Assembly (NCBI GenBank): GCA_964404595.1
Contig: CAYOKQ010000016.1
Span: forward strand, 1-28,166
Direction of reading: 5' to 3'
Origin: CAYJXA01 sp964404595
GTDB lineage: Archaea; Nanobdellota; Nanobdellia; Woesearchaeales; GW2011-AR9
Length of the DNA stretch: 28,166 bases
Both the position numbers and the translations under genes were made by a program. Within the stretch, counting starts at the first letter, position 1; every line of letters begins with the position of its first letter. The notes beneath the pieces are model-generated. The model saw nothing but the letters and a program-made list of their open reading frames with translations, did not search any database and was not told where the DNA came from. This document shows, in pieces, positions 7,503 to 14,812 of this stretch.

Positions 7503-7512
7503 AGTATTTAAA
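7503..7512 (-). promoter_or_regulatory. TATA box of the TrmB-like gene
   Basis: The minus strand reads TTTAAATACT, about 26 nt before the ATG at 7481. The palindrome at 7517-7535 directly abuts its upstream (BRE) side. Confidence 0.55.
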
Positions 7513-7516
7513 ATTT

Positions 7517-7535
7517 TCGTACTTATATAGTACGA
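7517..7535. promoter_or_regulatory. Putative TrmB operator between divergent promoters
   Basis: TCGTACT-TATAT-AGTACGA has 7-bp perfect arms and a 5-nt spacer. The known Thermococcales glycolytic motif bound by TrmB-like proteins is TATCAC-N5-GTGATA, with the same spacer length. The site abuts the TATA box of the regulator and lies about 25-40 bp upstream of the probable TATA (TTCTTATATGG, about 7554-7564) of the radical SAM operon, so one bound dimer could control both. Confidence 0.5.
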
Positions 7536-7583
7536 CAAAGATTATTATACTTTTTCTTATATGGTTACTGTTAAGTAATAAAA

Positions 7584-8600
7584 ATGAAAACTCAAAACAA
7601 AGGTGGATTAAATTCCCCAGCGTACATCACTGTTAGTCCGATCAATATCGATGGAGAATCCGGCCAGAGATTGATGACCGTGTACCGTACGGTTGGCTGT
7701 GAGTATGACAAAAAAGGCAAAGGTTGCAGTATGTGCGACTTTGCATTCTATGCCGATCCACGGATTCAAAGCAGAAATATTGAAGTCCAGCATCATCAAT
7801 CTTTAGAGATGCTTAGGAATATGGATTTTATTCACTTCGACCTCTTGACATTAGGTAATTTTTACAATGACCGAGAAATCTCTGCTGATTTAAGAAAATC
7901 CCTGTTAGAATCTGTTGCTAAGGTTAATGGTGTAAAAAGAGTTCTTACAGAAGCGCGAAGGCAGTATGTGGCTGTGGATAAACTAGTAGAAGCAAAAGGC
8001 TGTTTAAGAGAAGACCAAACTTTAGAATATGCGTTAGGATACGAAACTGTTGATCATGATTTACGAAACAGAATCCTGCGAAAAGGAACCCCTGAACAAC
8101 ATTTAGATGACGCTCTCCAAATGTGCAGGGATGCTGATGTGAACTTTGTGTCTTATGTCCTCATCAAACCACAAACTCTGACTGAAGCTGAAGGCATAGA
8201 AGAAGCGGTAAACACAGCCACGCATGTGCTGGCTAAAGCCGATAACTATGGTGTAAAAACACGCATTGCATTTGAGCCTGTTTTCGTAACCAAGGGTAAA
8301 ATTATTGAAACACTCTGGGAAAGAGGGGAATACCAACCGCCTAAACTGTGGAGCGTTGCTGAAGTTCTTATCCAGACTGCTGAACGTTTAGGAATGGAAA
8401 ACACGCAAGGTAAACTCTTTGTTGGTTTAAGTGATGAAAATCTCTCTGGCGATAGAATGACCTCCAATTGTGGTGCTTGTGATGATGGAGTACGAAAGGA
8501 AATACAGGCGTTCAACGGACATCAGGAAGTAGCCCGACTTCAAAGATTGTATCATGAATGTAAAGATGAATGGCATAAGGAAGTAGGTGGTAAAAAATGA
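7584..8600 (+). CDS. Radical SAM enzyme, RaSEA/TIGR01210-like
   Basis: The protein has 338 residues. The [4Fe-4S] site is Cys39-x8-Cys48-x2-Cys51 within TVGCEYDKKGKGCSMCDF; the wide first spacing and the GCSMC ending resemble the archaeosine-synthase radical SAM subunit RaSEA and the related TIGR01210 proteins, not the plain CxxxCxxC form. A TIM-barrel-like body follows (ALGYETVDHDLRNRILRKG, then VSYVLIKPQTLTEAEG), with a C-terminal SNCGACDDG that may bind metal or a second cluster. It is first of four nearly seamless genes. RaSEA itself acts on a lysine-modified deazaguanine in tRNA; here the partners are an aldolase and an amino-acid dehydrogenase, so substrate identity is open. The 3' end overlaps the next gene by 4 nt. 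Confidence 0.8.
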   Translation: MKTQNKGGLNSPAYITVSPINIDGESGQRLMTVYRTVGCEYDKKGKGCSMCDFAFYADPRIQSRNIEVQHHQSLEMLRNMDFIHFDLLTLGNFYNDREISADLRKSLLESVAKVNGVKRVLTEARRQYVAVDKLVEAKGCLREDQTLEYALGYETVDHDLRNRILRKGTPEQHLDDALQMCRDADVNFVSYVLIKPQTLTEAEGIEEAVNTATHVLAKADNYGVKTRIAFEPVFVTKGKIIETLWERGEYQPPKLWSVAEVLIQTAERLGMENTQGKLFVGLSDENLSGDRMTSNCGACDDGVRKEIQAFNGHQEVARLQRLYHECKDEWHKEVGGKK

Positions 8601-9148
8601 AAGAATTCATTGATGCCTCCGTTTTCCTCGGGATGCACAGTAAGGATGAAGAAGTAAGAGTCTCATGTAAAAATTACTTTGTCCAAAGATTGGATGATAA
8701 AGTAGGGATGAGCTTAGAACAAGTGGGAAAGTGTGATGGTGTCATCTGGCAATTGCCTAGAGAACAGCAAGATGCTTACTATCCATTTATGGACCATTTG
8801 CATACGATAATGAATATTGATAGAACTTCATATGATGATGGAGATGTAAGTGCAGCCTTATTCAATCAACATCTGCGTGGTTTAGATCTTTCAGACAGAT
8901 TAACGATGGGCATGGTTGTGGCACGAAGAGGAGTATTGTACACTGTTAATCCTAAATTGGTAAACGTAAGACCAGGTAAACTAAAAGACCGCTTAGGTCG
9001 AGAAGTCGTACTTGAACATGAAGTGGCAGACTTAAGTGATATCTCTCGCTTTCCTGATGTTCGCTTTCCACAAACAGGTATGGGGGAGTTGACTTTTCCA
9101 TCTGAATTAGAGGGATTATATCAGCAATCTTTAGCGGTGAAAATATGA
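8597..9148 (+). CDS. PIN-like domain protein
   Basis: The protein has 183 residues. The first 125 or so resemble a PIN nuclease domain: KEFIDASVFLGMHS with the first Asp (6), SLEQVGK with a conserved-position Glu (41), LDLSDRLTMGMV with Asp at 97 and 100, and LYTVNPKL in place of the final T-x-D/N strand. A C-terminal extension of about 55 residues (RPGKLKDRLGREVVLEHEV) is unknown. PIN domains cut RNA, but no antitoxin neighbour is present, and the gene is coupled by ATGA overlaps to both the radical SAM gene and the aldolase gene. A processing or substrate-binding role inside the pathway is therefore as plausible as toxicity. Start-site support is the overlap plus an upstream GGTGG. Confidence 0.55.
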   Translation: MKEFIDASVFLGMHSKDEEVRVSCKNYFVQRLDDKVGMSLEQVGKCDGVIWQLPREQQDAYYPFMDHLHTIMNIDRTSYDDGDVSAALFNQHLRGLDLSDRLTMGMVVARRGVLYTVNPKLVNVRPGKLKDRLGREVVLEHEVADLSDISRFPDVRFPQTGMGELTFPSELEGLYQQSLAVKI

Positions 9149-9918
9149 TTAGAGGAATTATACCACCATTAGTAACGCCTATTGATACAAATGGTAATGT
9201 CAATGAGGAAAGTGTAAGAAAGCTCATTGAATTTGTAAGTCACTATTCTTCAGCTTTAATGCCAACATTAAGTTCGGGAGAAGGCTGGGCATTATCTGAT
9301 AAACAGTTTGAGGATATGATAAAATTTACTATAAAAAATTCTCATCTTCCTGTTTTTGCCGGGGTTGAATTCAAAACCACAGAAGCAGTTATAGAGAAAG
9401 CAAAAATAGCAAAATCACTGGGTGTCGATGCAGTGGTAATAACTACGCCGTTTAAGAAAAATATTTCTCAGCAGGAAATTTACGAGCATTTCCTAAGAGT
9501 CAGAGATGAAGTGGACATTTCTGTATTTATTTACAATGAAGAAGCAATCTCGGGGAATTCCATCAGTTTTGCAACTATGGTAAACCTTTGCAAATTAGGG
9601 AATATTATTGGGATTAAAGAAGCAAGCGGTTCTGCTGAATTCACACAAGAATTAGTCAAAGCAAAATTAAACGTCCCTATTTTTCAAGGCTGGGAACATC
9701 TTTGTTTTGAATCAAAAGGAGTTGGGGGATATATTCTCCCGTTGTCAAACTTAGAACCTAAGCTTTGTTCTGAGATGTTGCAACATCCAACGCTGGAAAA
9801 GCAAAGAGAAATAGATACTTTCTGCAATAAATACAATCTTACGAGTAAAGATTGGTATGCTAGGCTTAAGAAAGAATTGCACAAGAGGGGAATTATAACC
9901 ACTGAAAGAGTGATCTAA
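9145..9918 (+). CDS. DHDPS/N-acetylneuraminate-lyase family pyruvate aldolase
   Basis: This 257-residue TIM barrel carries the family's key sites: IPPLVTPID at the N-terminus, SSGEGWALS (42-50, the GxxGE loop), Tyr130 in VFIYNEE, and the Schiff-base Lys158 in IIGIKEASG. It is shorter than typical DapA (about 290 residues). The stretch after the Tyr, YNEEAISGNS, lacks the Arg that in true dihydrodipicolinate synthase binds the carboxylate of aspartate semialdehyde (Arg138 of the E. coli enzyme). That argues against lysine biosynthesis and for another aldehyde partner. The family condenses pyruvate with an aldehyde to a 4-hydroxy-2-oxo acid, or does the reverse. It overlaps the PIN-like gene by 4 nt, with a GGTGA ribosome site. 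Confidence 0.85.
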   Translation: MIRGIIPPLVTPIDTNGNVNEESVRKLIEFVSHYSSALMPTLSSGEGWALSDKQFEDMIKFTIKNSHLPVFAGVEFKTTEAVIEKAKIAKSLGVDAVVITTPFKKNISQQEIYEHFLRVRDEVDISVFIYNEEAISGNSISFATMVNLCKLGNIIGIKEASGSAEFTQELVKAKLNVPIFQGWEHLCFESKGVGGYILPLSNLEPKLCSEMLQHPTLEKQREIDTFCNKYNLTSKDWYARLKKELHKRGIITTERVI

Positions 9919-10968
9919 ATGATACAAGAACTCATGGATAAAAATAATTGCAACGAGTTACATATCCAGTACGATAAAGAATCTGGTTGTACGTTTATCA
10001 TTGCTTTAAACACGAGTTATGGTGAAAAAGGGAACGGTGGAACGAGGATGCTTAATTATGCCAGTGTTGAAGAAGGAATACAAGACGCCACGAAGTTAGT
10101 AAAAGTAATGACCAAGAAATGTGTGGTAATTGGGAAAAAATATAATGGTGGTTATAGCGGAGGAAAAGGAGTTATCGTTGGCGATCAGGCGAAGCAAAAA
10201 TCTCCAGAAATGCTCAGAAGATTTGGTGCTTTTGTCCAAATTCTGAATGGCAGATTCCAGACTGGGACAGATATGAACATTAACTTAAACGATATTGGGT
10301 ATATGGCGGAAGAATCAGATTTTATTGATGGGCTGGAAGAAGGTTTGGGGGATACGGCAATTCCTACCGCTTATGGGGTTTTGCTCGCAATGAAAGAATT
10401 ATGCAAGTGGCAATATGGAAGTGATAGTTTGAACGGCAAAGTTGTGGCGGTGCAGGGTGTTGGGAGTGTAGGCAAAGATTTAGTGAAACGACTTGTTAAA
10501 GAAGGAGCAGAGGTTATTGTAACTGATGTTAATTCTGAGCTACTCCAGTCTGTTAAAGAAGAGTTTAATGTGGAGACAGTAAGTCCAGAAGAGATTTATG
10601 CCGTTAAATGTGATATTTTTTCTCCTAATGCTTGTGGTGGAATATTGACCGGAGAGAACATTAAGAAACTGAACTGTAAGCTGGTCATTGGTGCGGCTAA
10701 TAATCCACTGGCCGAGGATTTACGTTCAGTGATGCAAATGAATGAAAGAGGAATCATTTACACACCAGATTATGTCATTAACTTTGGCGGTGTGTTTTTA
10801 TCAATGTGTGAGATACAGGGTAAAACGTTTGAGTTTGTTATCGATAAATTAGGAGAAATTATCCCGGCAAGACTTCAGCAAATAATTAAAGAAACTGAAA
10901 AGAATAATGATACTTTATTTGAAGCTGCTGAAAGAATAGTTTCTCAGGAAACATCTAGAACTAATTAA
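9919..10968 (+). CDS. Leucine/glutamate-dehydrogenase-family amino acid dehydrogenase
   Basis: The protein has 349 residues. Catalytic domain: GGTRMLNYAS (40-49), MTKKCVV with the substrate-binding Lys, SGGKGVI with catalytic Lys83, and GTDMNI with Asp118. NAD(P) domain: VQGVGSVGKDL (Rossmann glycines 180-185), then VTDVN with an acidic residue suggesting NAD preference, and CDIFSPNACGGIL, VIGAANNPL, PDYVINFGG, all typical of the family. These enzymes interconvert a 2-oxo acid plus ammonia with an L-amino acid. The loop before the catalytic Lys is NGGYSGGKG rather than the usual PYGGGKA, hinting at a changed substrate pocket. It starts one base after the aldolase stop, so a 2-oxo acid made by that enzyme is a natural substrate. 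Confidence 0.88.
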   Translation: MIQELMDKNNCNELHIQYDKESGCTFIIALNTSYGEKGNGGTRMLNYASVEEGIQDATKLVKVMTKKCVVIGKKYNGGYSGGKGVIVGDQAKQKSPEMLRRFGAFVQILNGRFQTGTDMNINLNDIGYMAEESDFIDGLEEGLGDTAIPTAYGVLLAMKELCKWQYGSDSLNGKVVAVQGVGSVGKDLVKRLVKEGAEVIVTDVNSELLQSVKEEFNVETVSPEEIYAVKCDIFSPNACGGILTGENIKKLNCKLVIGAANNPLAEDLRSVMQMNERGIIYTPDYVINFGGVFLSMCEIQGKTFEFVIDKLGEIIPARLQQIIKETEKNNDTLFEAAERIVSQETSRTN

Positions 10969-11002
10969 TGAGGCAATAAAAAGGAGACACGAAACATAAA
11001 AA

Positions 11003-11560
11003 ATGGAACTTGACTATACCAAAATAAAGGAATATTTCCAGAAAGTCGATGATGCCCCAGCCATCAGCCTGCTAATGGGAGGTATTGAACAATTATCTCT
11101 CCATTTAAAAGGAATAGTGATCCCTCAATTTGAGGAAATGGTTCTTGGTGGTTACGATCCGGGCACAGATTATAAATTTGATTATGGGCAGGGAGCAATT
11201 TATAATTTTGAAAATGCAACATATACATCATCCCATCTTTTAGCATTTTTTGGCAGGACCACCCACCTTCCCCAACGCGACATTGAAAAAGAAGTACGCC
11301 GGTGTGTTGATCGTATAGAATCAGACCGAAATAATAGGGGGGAAGTGGGACCAGAATTTGCTGATTATCGCCTGCGAAGAACTGCGTTCCACACTATTTG
11401 GGAGGCTGAAAAAGAGATGTCAGAAATAGTATCTCAGACAAAACTGGATCCGTTGGTTGCATTGCTCGATTGTTCCAGCCATTTACAGACTAGCGAAAAA
11501 TCTCTGTATCTGGCGAAAGTTTTGCTGGAAGCGAGGATAGAGGAAATGAAGAAAAAATGA
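11003..11560 (+). CDS. Hypothetical protein
   Basis: This 185-residue protein is not recognised. It is mostly helical and soluble by inspection, with no signal peptide, no Cys pairs and no known catalytic motif. A central segment, GYDPGTDYKFDYGQGAIYNF, is rich in Tyr, Gly and Asp; the second half is charged and helical (RDIEKEVRRCVDRIESDR, later LLEARIEEMKKK). It starts 34 bp after the dehydrogenase gene on the same strand, with an AAGGAG about 15 nt before the ATG, so it may be the fifth gene of the operon. Confidence 0.68.
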   Translation: MELDYTKIKEYFQKVDDAPAISLLMGGIEQLSLHLKGIVIPQFEEMVLGGYDPGTDYKFDYGQGAIYNFENATYTSSHLLAFFGRTTHLPQRDIEKEVRRCVDRIESDRNNRGEVGPEFADYRLRRTAFHTIWEAEKEMSEIVSQTKLDPLVALLDCSSHLQTSEKSLYLAKVLLEARIEEMKKK

Positions 11561-11618
11561 AACCAATGTATATTGACTTCAAGAAAGTTATTTAAACCCT
11601 ACTTCTTTTTTACTTTAA

Positions 11619-12479
11619 ATGGTGATAGAATCACAAAAAGGGCTGGTTGTCTTCCAAGATAGAAAAATAAGAAGAACATGGTTTAATGATGAATGGTGGT
11701 TTGTTGCTATAGATATCATTGAAACATTGACAGATTCTAAAGATCCTAGTGGCTATCTTAAAGATATGAGAAGACGTGATGAAGGCTTTGCTCAAGGATG
11801 GGGGCAAATTGCCACCCCCCTTCCTATAGACACTGCCGGAGGAAAGCAAAATTTGAACTGCGTTTCTGTCAAAGGGGCATTTAGGCTTATTCAATCTATC
11901 CCTTCCCAAAAAGCGGAGCCGTTTAAACAGTGGTTAGCTCAGGTAGGATATGATCGTGTTGAAGAGATTCAAAATCCTGAGCTTGCCCAAAAACGTATGA
12001 AAGAGCTCTACAAAGGAAAAGGGTATTCTGATGATTGGATTGAGAAAAGAATACGAGGGATTGCAGTTAGAGATGAACTAACAGATGAGTGGAAAAAGAG
12101 AGATGTGGGAACAGAACAGGAGTATGCAATTTTAACCGCGGAGATTTTAAAAGCTACTTTTGGTATGACTCCCAGTGAATACAAGAAATTTAAAGGATTG
12201 ACAAAACCAAATCAGAATCTGCGCGACCACATGAATGACCTTGAACTGATTTTTACCATGCTTGGGGAAAAGGTTTCAACAGAAATTACCAGAAAAGAAG
12301 ATGCTCAAGGATATGTGCAAGTTGAAGGTGCTGCCAAGAGGGGCGGGAGAGCAGCTGGCAGTGCCCGAAGAGAAACAGAAAAAGAGTTGGGAAGTCCAAT
12401 TATATCAAAAGATAATTATCTCTCTGAACCAGAAAAGAAAAAAAGAAAAAGGATCAGCGATACAAACAAGGAATCTTAG
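11619..12479 (+). CDS. Bro-N domain protein with DinD-like C-terminal part
   Basis: The protein has 286 residues. The N-terminal 110 or so match the Bro-N DNA-binding fold of phage antirepressors: VVFQDRKIRRTWFNDEWWF, VAIDIIETLTDS, YLKDMRRRD, and VKGAFRLIQSIPSQKAEPF then KQWLAQVGYDRV. The second half (KGKGYSDDWIEKRIRGI; FKGLTKPNQNLRDHM; AAKRGGRAAGSARRETEKELG) resembles the C-terminal region of bacterial DNA-damage-inducible DinD. The family is common in phages and bacterial genomes, so transfer or a viral origin is likely. Exact role is unknown; DinD is linked to RecA control. A GTTATTTAAAC box at 11587-11597 makes the ATG at 11619 a leaderless start. Confidence 0.82.
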   Translation: MVIESQKGLVVFQDRKIRRTWFNDEWWFVAIDIIETLTDSKDPSGYLKDMRRRDEGFAQGWGQIATPLPIDTAGGKQNLNCVSVKGAFRLIQSIPSQKAEPFKQWLAQVGYDRVEEIQNPELAQKRMKELYKGKGYSDDWIEKRIRGIAVRDELTDEWKKRDVGTEQEYAILTAEILKATFGMTPSEYKKFKGLTKPNQNLRDHMNDLELIFTMLGEKVSTEITRKEDAQGYVQVEGAAKRGGRAAGSARRETEKELGSPIISKDNYLSEPEKKKRKRISDTNKES

Positions 12480-12507
12480 CCTTAGAAAAGAGAGGTCTTA
12501 CACATAA

Positions 12508-13281
12508 ATGGTCAAACTCATCACGTATAACATTGAATATTGTGAAGGGCTGGTTGGAAGATGGTTCGATTATCTGAAATTCTGGAAAACCTTTTTCCCT
12601 CCTAAAAAGCTGGACCAGCGCATCGTGAAAGCGCTTAAGGAGATCAAGCCGGACGTATTAGCTTTGATTGAAGTTGATATTGGCTCCCTGCGGGCTAGGG
12701 GAAGAGATGAGGTACGTTTTCTGGAGCATAAGCTTAAGCTTCATGATTTTGTGGAAAAAGTAAAATATCCTCTCACCGGTTGGCTCAAATTATTCCATCA
12801 TGTTCCGATTCTTGACAAGCAAGCCAATGCACTGGTGTCCCGATATAAAATCAGTACAGTGAAGTATCACGTCTTCCATGAAGGCACCAAGCGTATGGTG
12901 ATAGAAGCAACTATTCATTGCCCAAAACCAGTAACGCTGCTGGTGGCACATTTAGCGTTGGGTACACGGGCGCGCGCTCGGCAAATTGAGGAATTGATAA
13001 GTATCGTGAATTCGATTAAGAATCCGGTTATTCTTATGGGTGATTTCAATACTTTTCATGGGGAAGCTGAGATACGTGCTTTACTTCGAAAAACACATTT
13101 GAGGGATAAAATAAGCTTAGATAAAAAAGATGCTCATTTTACAGAGCCGGCATGGCATCCTACCAGAAGATTGGATTATATCCTGACTTCTGCTAAGATT
13201 AAAGTAAGGAAATATTCAATTTTAAAATTCAATTTTTCGGATCATCTGCCACTGATGATCGAGTTTGAGGTAAGGAAATGA
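12508..13281 (+). CDS. Endonuclease/exonuclease/phosphatase (EEP) family protein
   Basis: This 257-residue single-domain protein has all the EEP motifs: LITYNIEYCEG (metal-site Asn), DVLALIEVD (catalytic Glu), VTLLVAHLALG (His), ILMGDFNTF (GDFN), RRLDYILTSA, and FSDHLPLMIEF (SDH). The family hydrolyses phosphodiesters in DNA, RNA or lipids. There is no signal peptide and no extra DNA-binding domain, and motif content does not separate exonuclease III-like from sphingomyelinase-like or CCR4-like members; the short size favours a small phosphodiesterase. It lies 28 bp after the Bro-N gene on the same strand, with GAGGT upstream of the start. Confidence 0.87.
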   Translation: MVKLITYNIEYCEGLVGRWFDYLKFWKTFFPPKKLDQRIVKALKEIKPDVLALIEVDIGSLRARGRDEVRFLEHKLKLHDFVEKVKYPLTGWLKLFHHVPILDKQANALVSRYKISTVKYHVFHEGTKRMVIEATIHCPKPVTLLVAHLALGTRARARQIEELISIVNSIKNPVILMGDFNTFHGEAEIRALLRKTHLRDKISLDKKDAHFTEPAWHPTRRLDYILTSAKIKVRKYSILKFNFSDHLPLMIEFEVRK

Positions 13282-13311
13282 ATTAGATGAGTTTGAGAAA
13301 TTCTTCTGGGG

Positions 13312-14061
13312 TTATAATAGGGATTTTTTCATAGAATTTCCACTTTTCTTTTCCTTTGGATATTCCGTCATAATCGTCCCATCTTCTACCCCTTTTTGAT
13401 ATATCTCATGTAACTCTTTTAATCTGTCATTTACATCAATGCTATACACCTTGAGCAGATGCAAGGCAGCAGTTTCAGGGTAATCAATAAATATTGATTT
13501 TGCTACAACCTTGCGTTCTTTTTTTGCCACTACCTCTTCAAAATAAGGAAGAAGCCAGCAATATAACCTATCAAATCCTTCTTGTGCTTTTTGGCAAGCT
13601 TTCGCATTTGCCCAGCTATCATCACCAACTAATGCGGCATATCCTTGAACTGCTTGCAGATAAAAAGGCAGTTGTGGAAAATAGTCAATAACCGTCAACT
13701 TACATCTACTCTCGCCTACCAGGTCTCCAACTTTTTTTTCCATAAATTTATATTCATAGCGTAAAGTCAAATTTTCTAATTCTTCTGCTGGCATGTTCCA
13801 TAATCGCTGCGGGGTTTCTATGGCAATAAGATCTTCATGGCTATAATCATAAGCATGATTTACATTCCCAACGATATTAATATTATGGTATCCATAATGT
13901 CGGGTAAAGAGTTTTGCCGTTTCCGAGCCGTATATTTGACACGTGGTATTTGCAGTTATTTCTCTTGTTTGGATGTTCTGTACCAGTGTGAATGAAGTAA
14001 TTGCCACTAATGTTCCTAAATCTCGTTGAAATACAGGTGTTTTGAGTTTAATATTATTCAT
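13312..14061 (-). CDS. Hypothetical protein
   Basis: This 249-residue protein is unrecognised. It has no signal peptide, membrane helix or Cys cluster. The first half is mixed alpha/beta (GTLVAITSFTLVQNIQTR, NINIVGNVNHAYDYSHEDL), the middle has an aromatic-rich helix pair (DYFPQLPFYLQAVQGYAAL, RLYCWLLPYFEEVVAKK), and the C-terminus is Lys-rich. An AAATATAAC sequence at 14085-14093 is in place for a leaderless start at 14061. It converges with the EEP gene. Confidence 0.68.
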   Translation of the reverse strand: MNNIKLKTPVFQRDLGTLVAITSFTLVQNIQTREITANTTCQIYGSETAKLFTRHYGYHNINIVGNVNHAYDYSHEDLIAIETPQRLWNMPAEELENLTLRYEYKFMEKKVGDLVGESRCKLTVIDYFPQLPFYLQAVQGYAALVGDDSWANAKACQKAQEGFDRLYCWLLPYFEEVVAKKERKVVAKSIFIDYPETAALHLLKVYSIDVNDRLKELHEIYQKGVEDGTIMTEYPKEKKSGNSMKKSLL

Positions 14062-14146
14062 GGTAACTACTTCATAGAAGGTTCAAATATAACTTTTTTA
14101 ACCCTCATATGTGTGGTGTTTTTGCACAATTGCAGTCAGTCCATAA

Positions 14147-14806
14147 TTAAATTTGCTTAATAAGATCTGGAAGAAGTTTTTTCTCAGCTTTCTTCAGATG
14201 CTCTCTGAAGGTTGCCACGGACACGTTCATTTTGGGCGCTAATTTCTGAAAATCAGTTTTTTTTGGCCAAGTATAATATCCTTCCTGAAACGCCAACAGG
14301 ATGGCCTGCCTTTGTTTGTCAGAAAGTTGGGGGAGGAGACGAGTATAATAAATGTCTCGAAGTTTTGTTTTTCGCATAGATTTGAGGTGAATATATGTTG
14401 AAATCTTTTTTGTTTCCGCTATGAATTGCATTAAGTATTTTTTATCCCAAGACGCTATTTCCCAAAATTCTTCTCCTTTAGTATTGATGTGAACCGGTTT
14501 GATCCAAATTACTTTCTGTTGTAAATTAGCTTTAATGGTCACTGGTAATTTTCGGGAAGTAACCTCTACCAGGAATACTTTGTTTCCATCAACTTCAATA
14601 TCCTGCACATTTTTGTCTTTTCGTAAGGCAGAAATAAATCTTTTCATATTTTGGTCTGTTCCCCACAAAGTATGAAATTCCGGCGAATAGGTGGTTCCTT
14701 TTTCTATAGAAATGTTAAATGGAACAGAAATAGTGGATACTTGGTATTTTTCACACTTGTTTCCGATATAGCAATCGTGCTTTATTATTAAGCTGGCAAT
14801 CCACAT
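14147..14806 (-). CDS. HTH_10 (Bat-like) transcriptional regulator
   Basis: The protein has 219 residues. The C-terminal 60 or so (LSDKQRQAILLAFQEGYY, WPKKTDFQKLAPKMNVSVA, TFREHLKKAEKKLLP) is the HTH_10 domain of archaeal bacterio-opsin-activator-like regulators. The N-terminal 150 residues match no sensor I can name; NISIEKGTTYSP and KVIWIKPVHINTKGEEFWE suggest the beta-rich region common to these proteins. It starts 6 nt after the stop of the TVP38-like gene on the same strand and is probably cotranscribed with it. Confidence 0.83.
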   Translation of the reverse strand: MWIASLIIKHDCYIGNKCEKYQVSTISVPFNISIEKGTTYSPEFHTLWGTDQNMKRFISALRKDKNVQDIEVDGNKVFLVEVTSRKLPVTIKANLQQKVIWIKPVHINTKGEEFWEIASWDKKYLMQFIAETKKISTYIHLKSMRKTKLRDIYYTRLLPQLSDKQRQAILLAFQEGYYTWPKKTDFQKLAPKMNVSVATFREHLKKAEKKLLPDLIKQI

Positions 14807-14812
14807 CTTTTT

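Noticed and set aside
9145..9918. Annotation as dapA (lysine biosynthesis)
   Set aside because: The Arg that binds aspartate semialdehyde is absent and no other lysine-pathway gene is in the operon.
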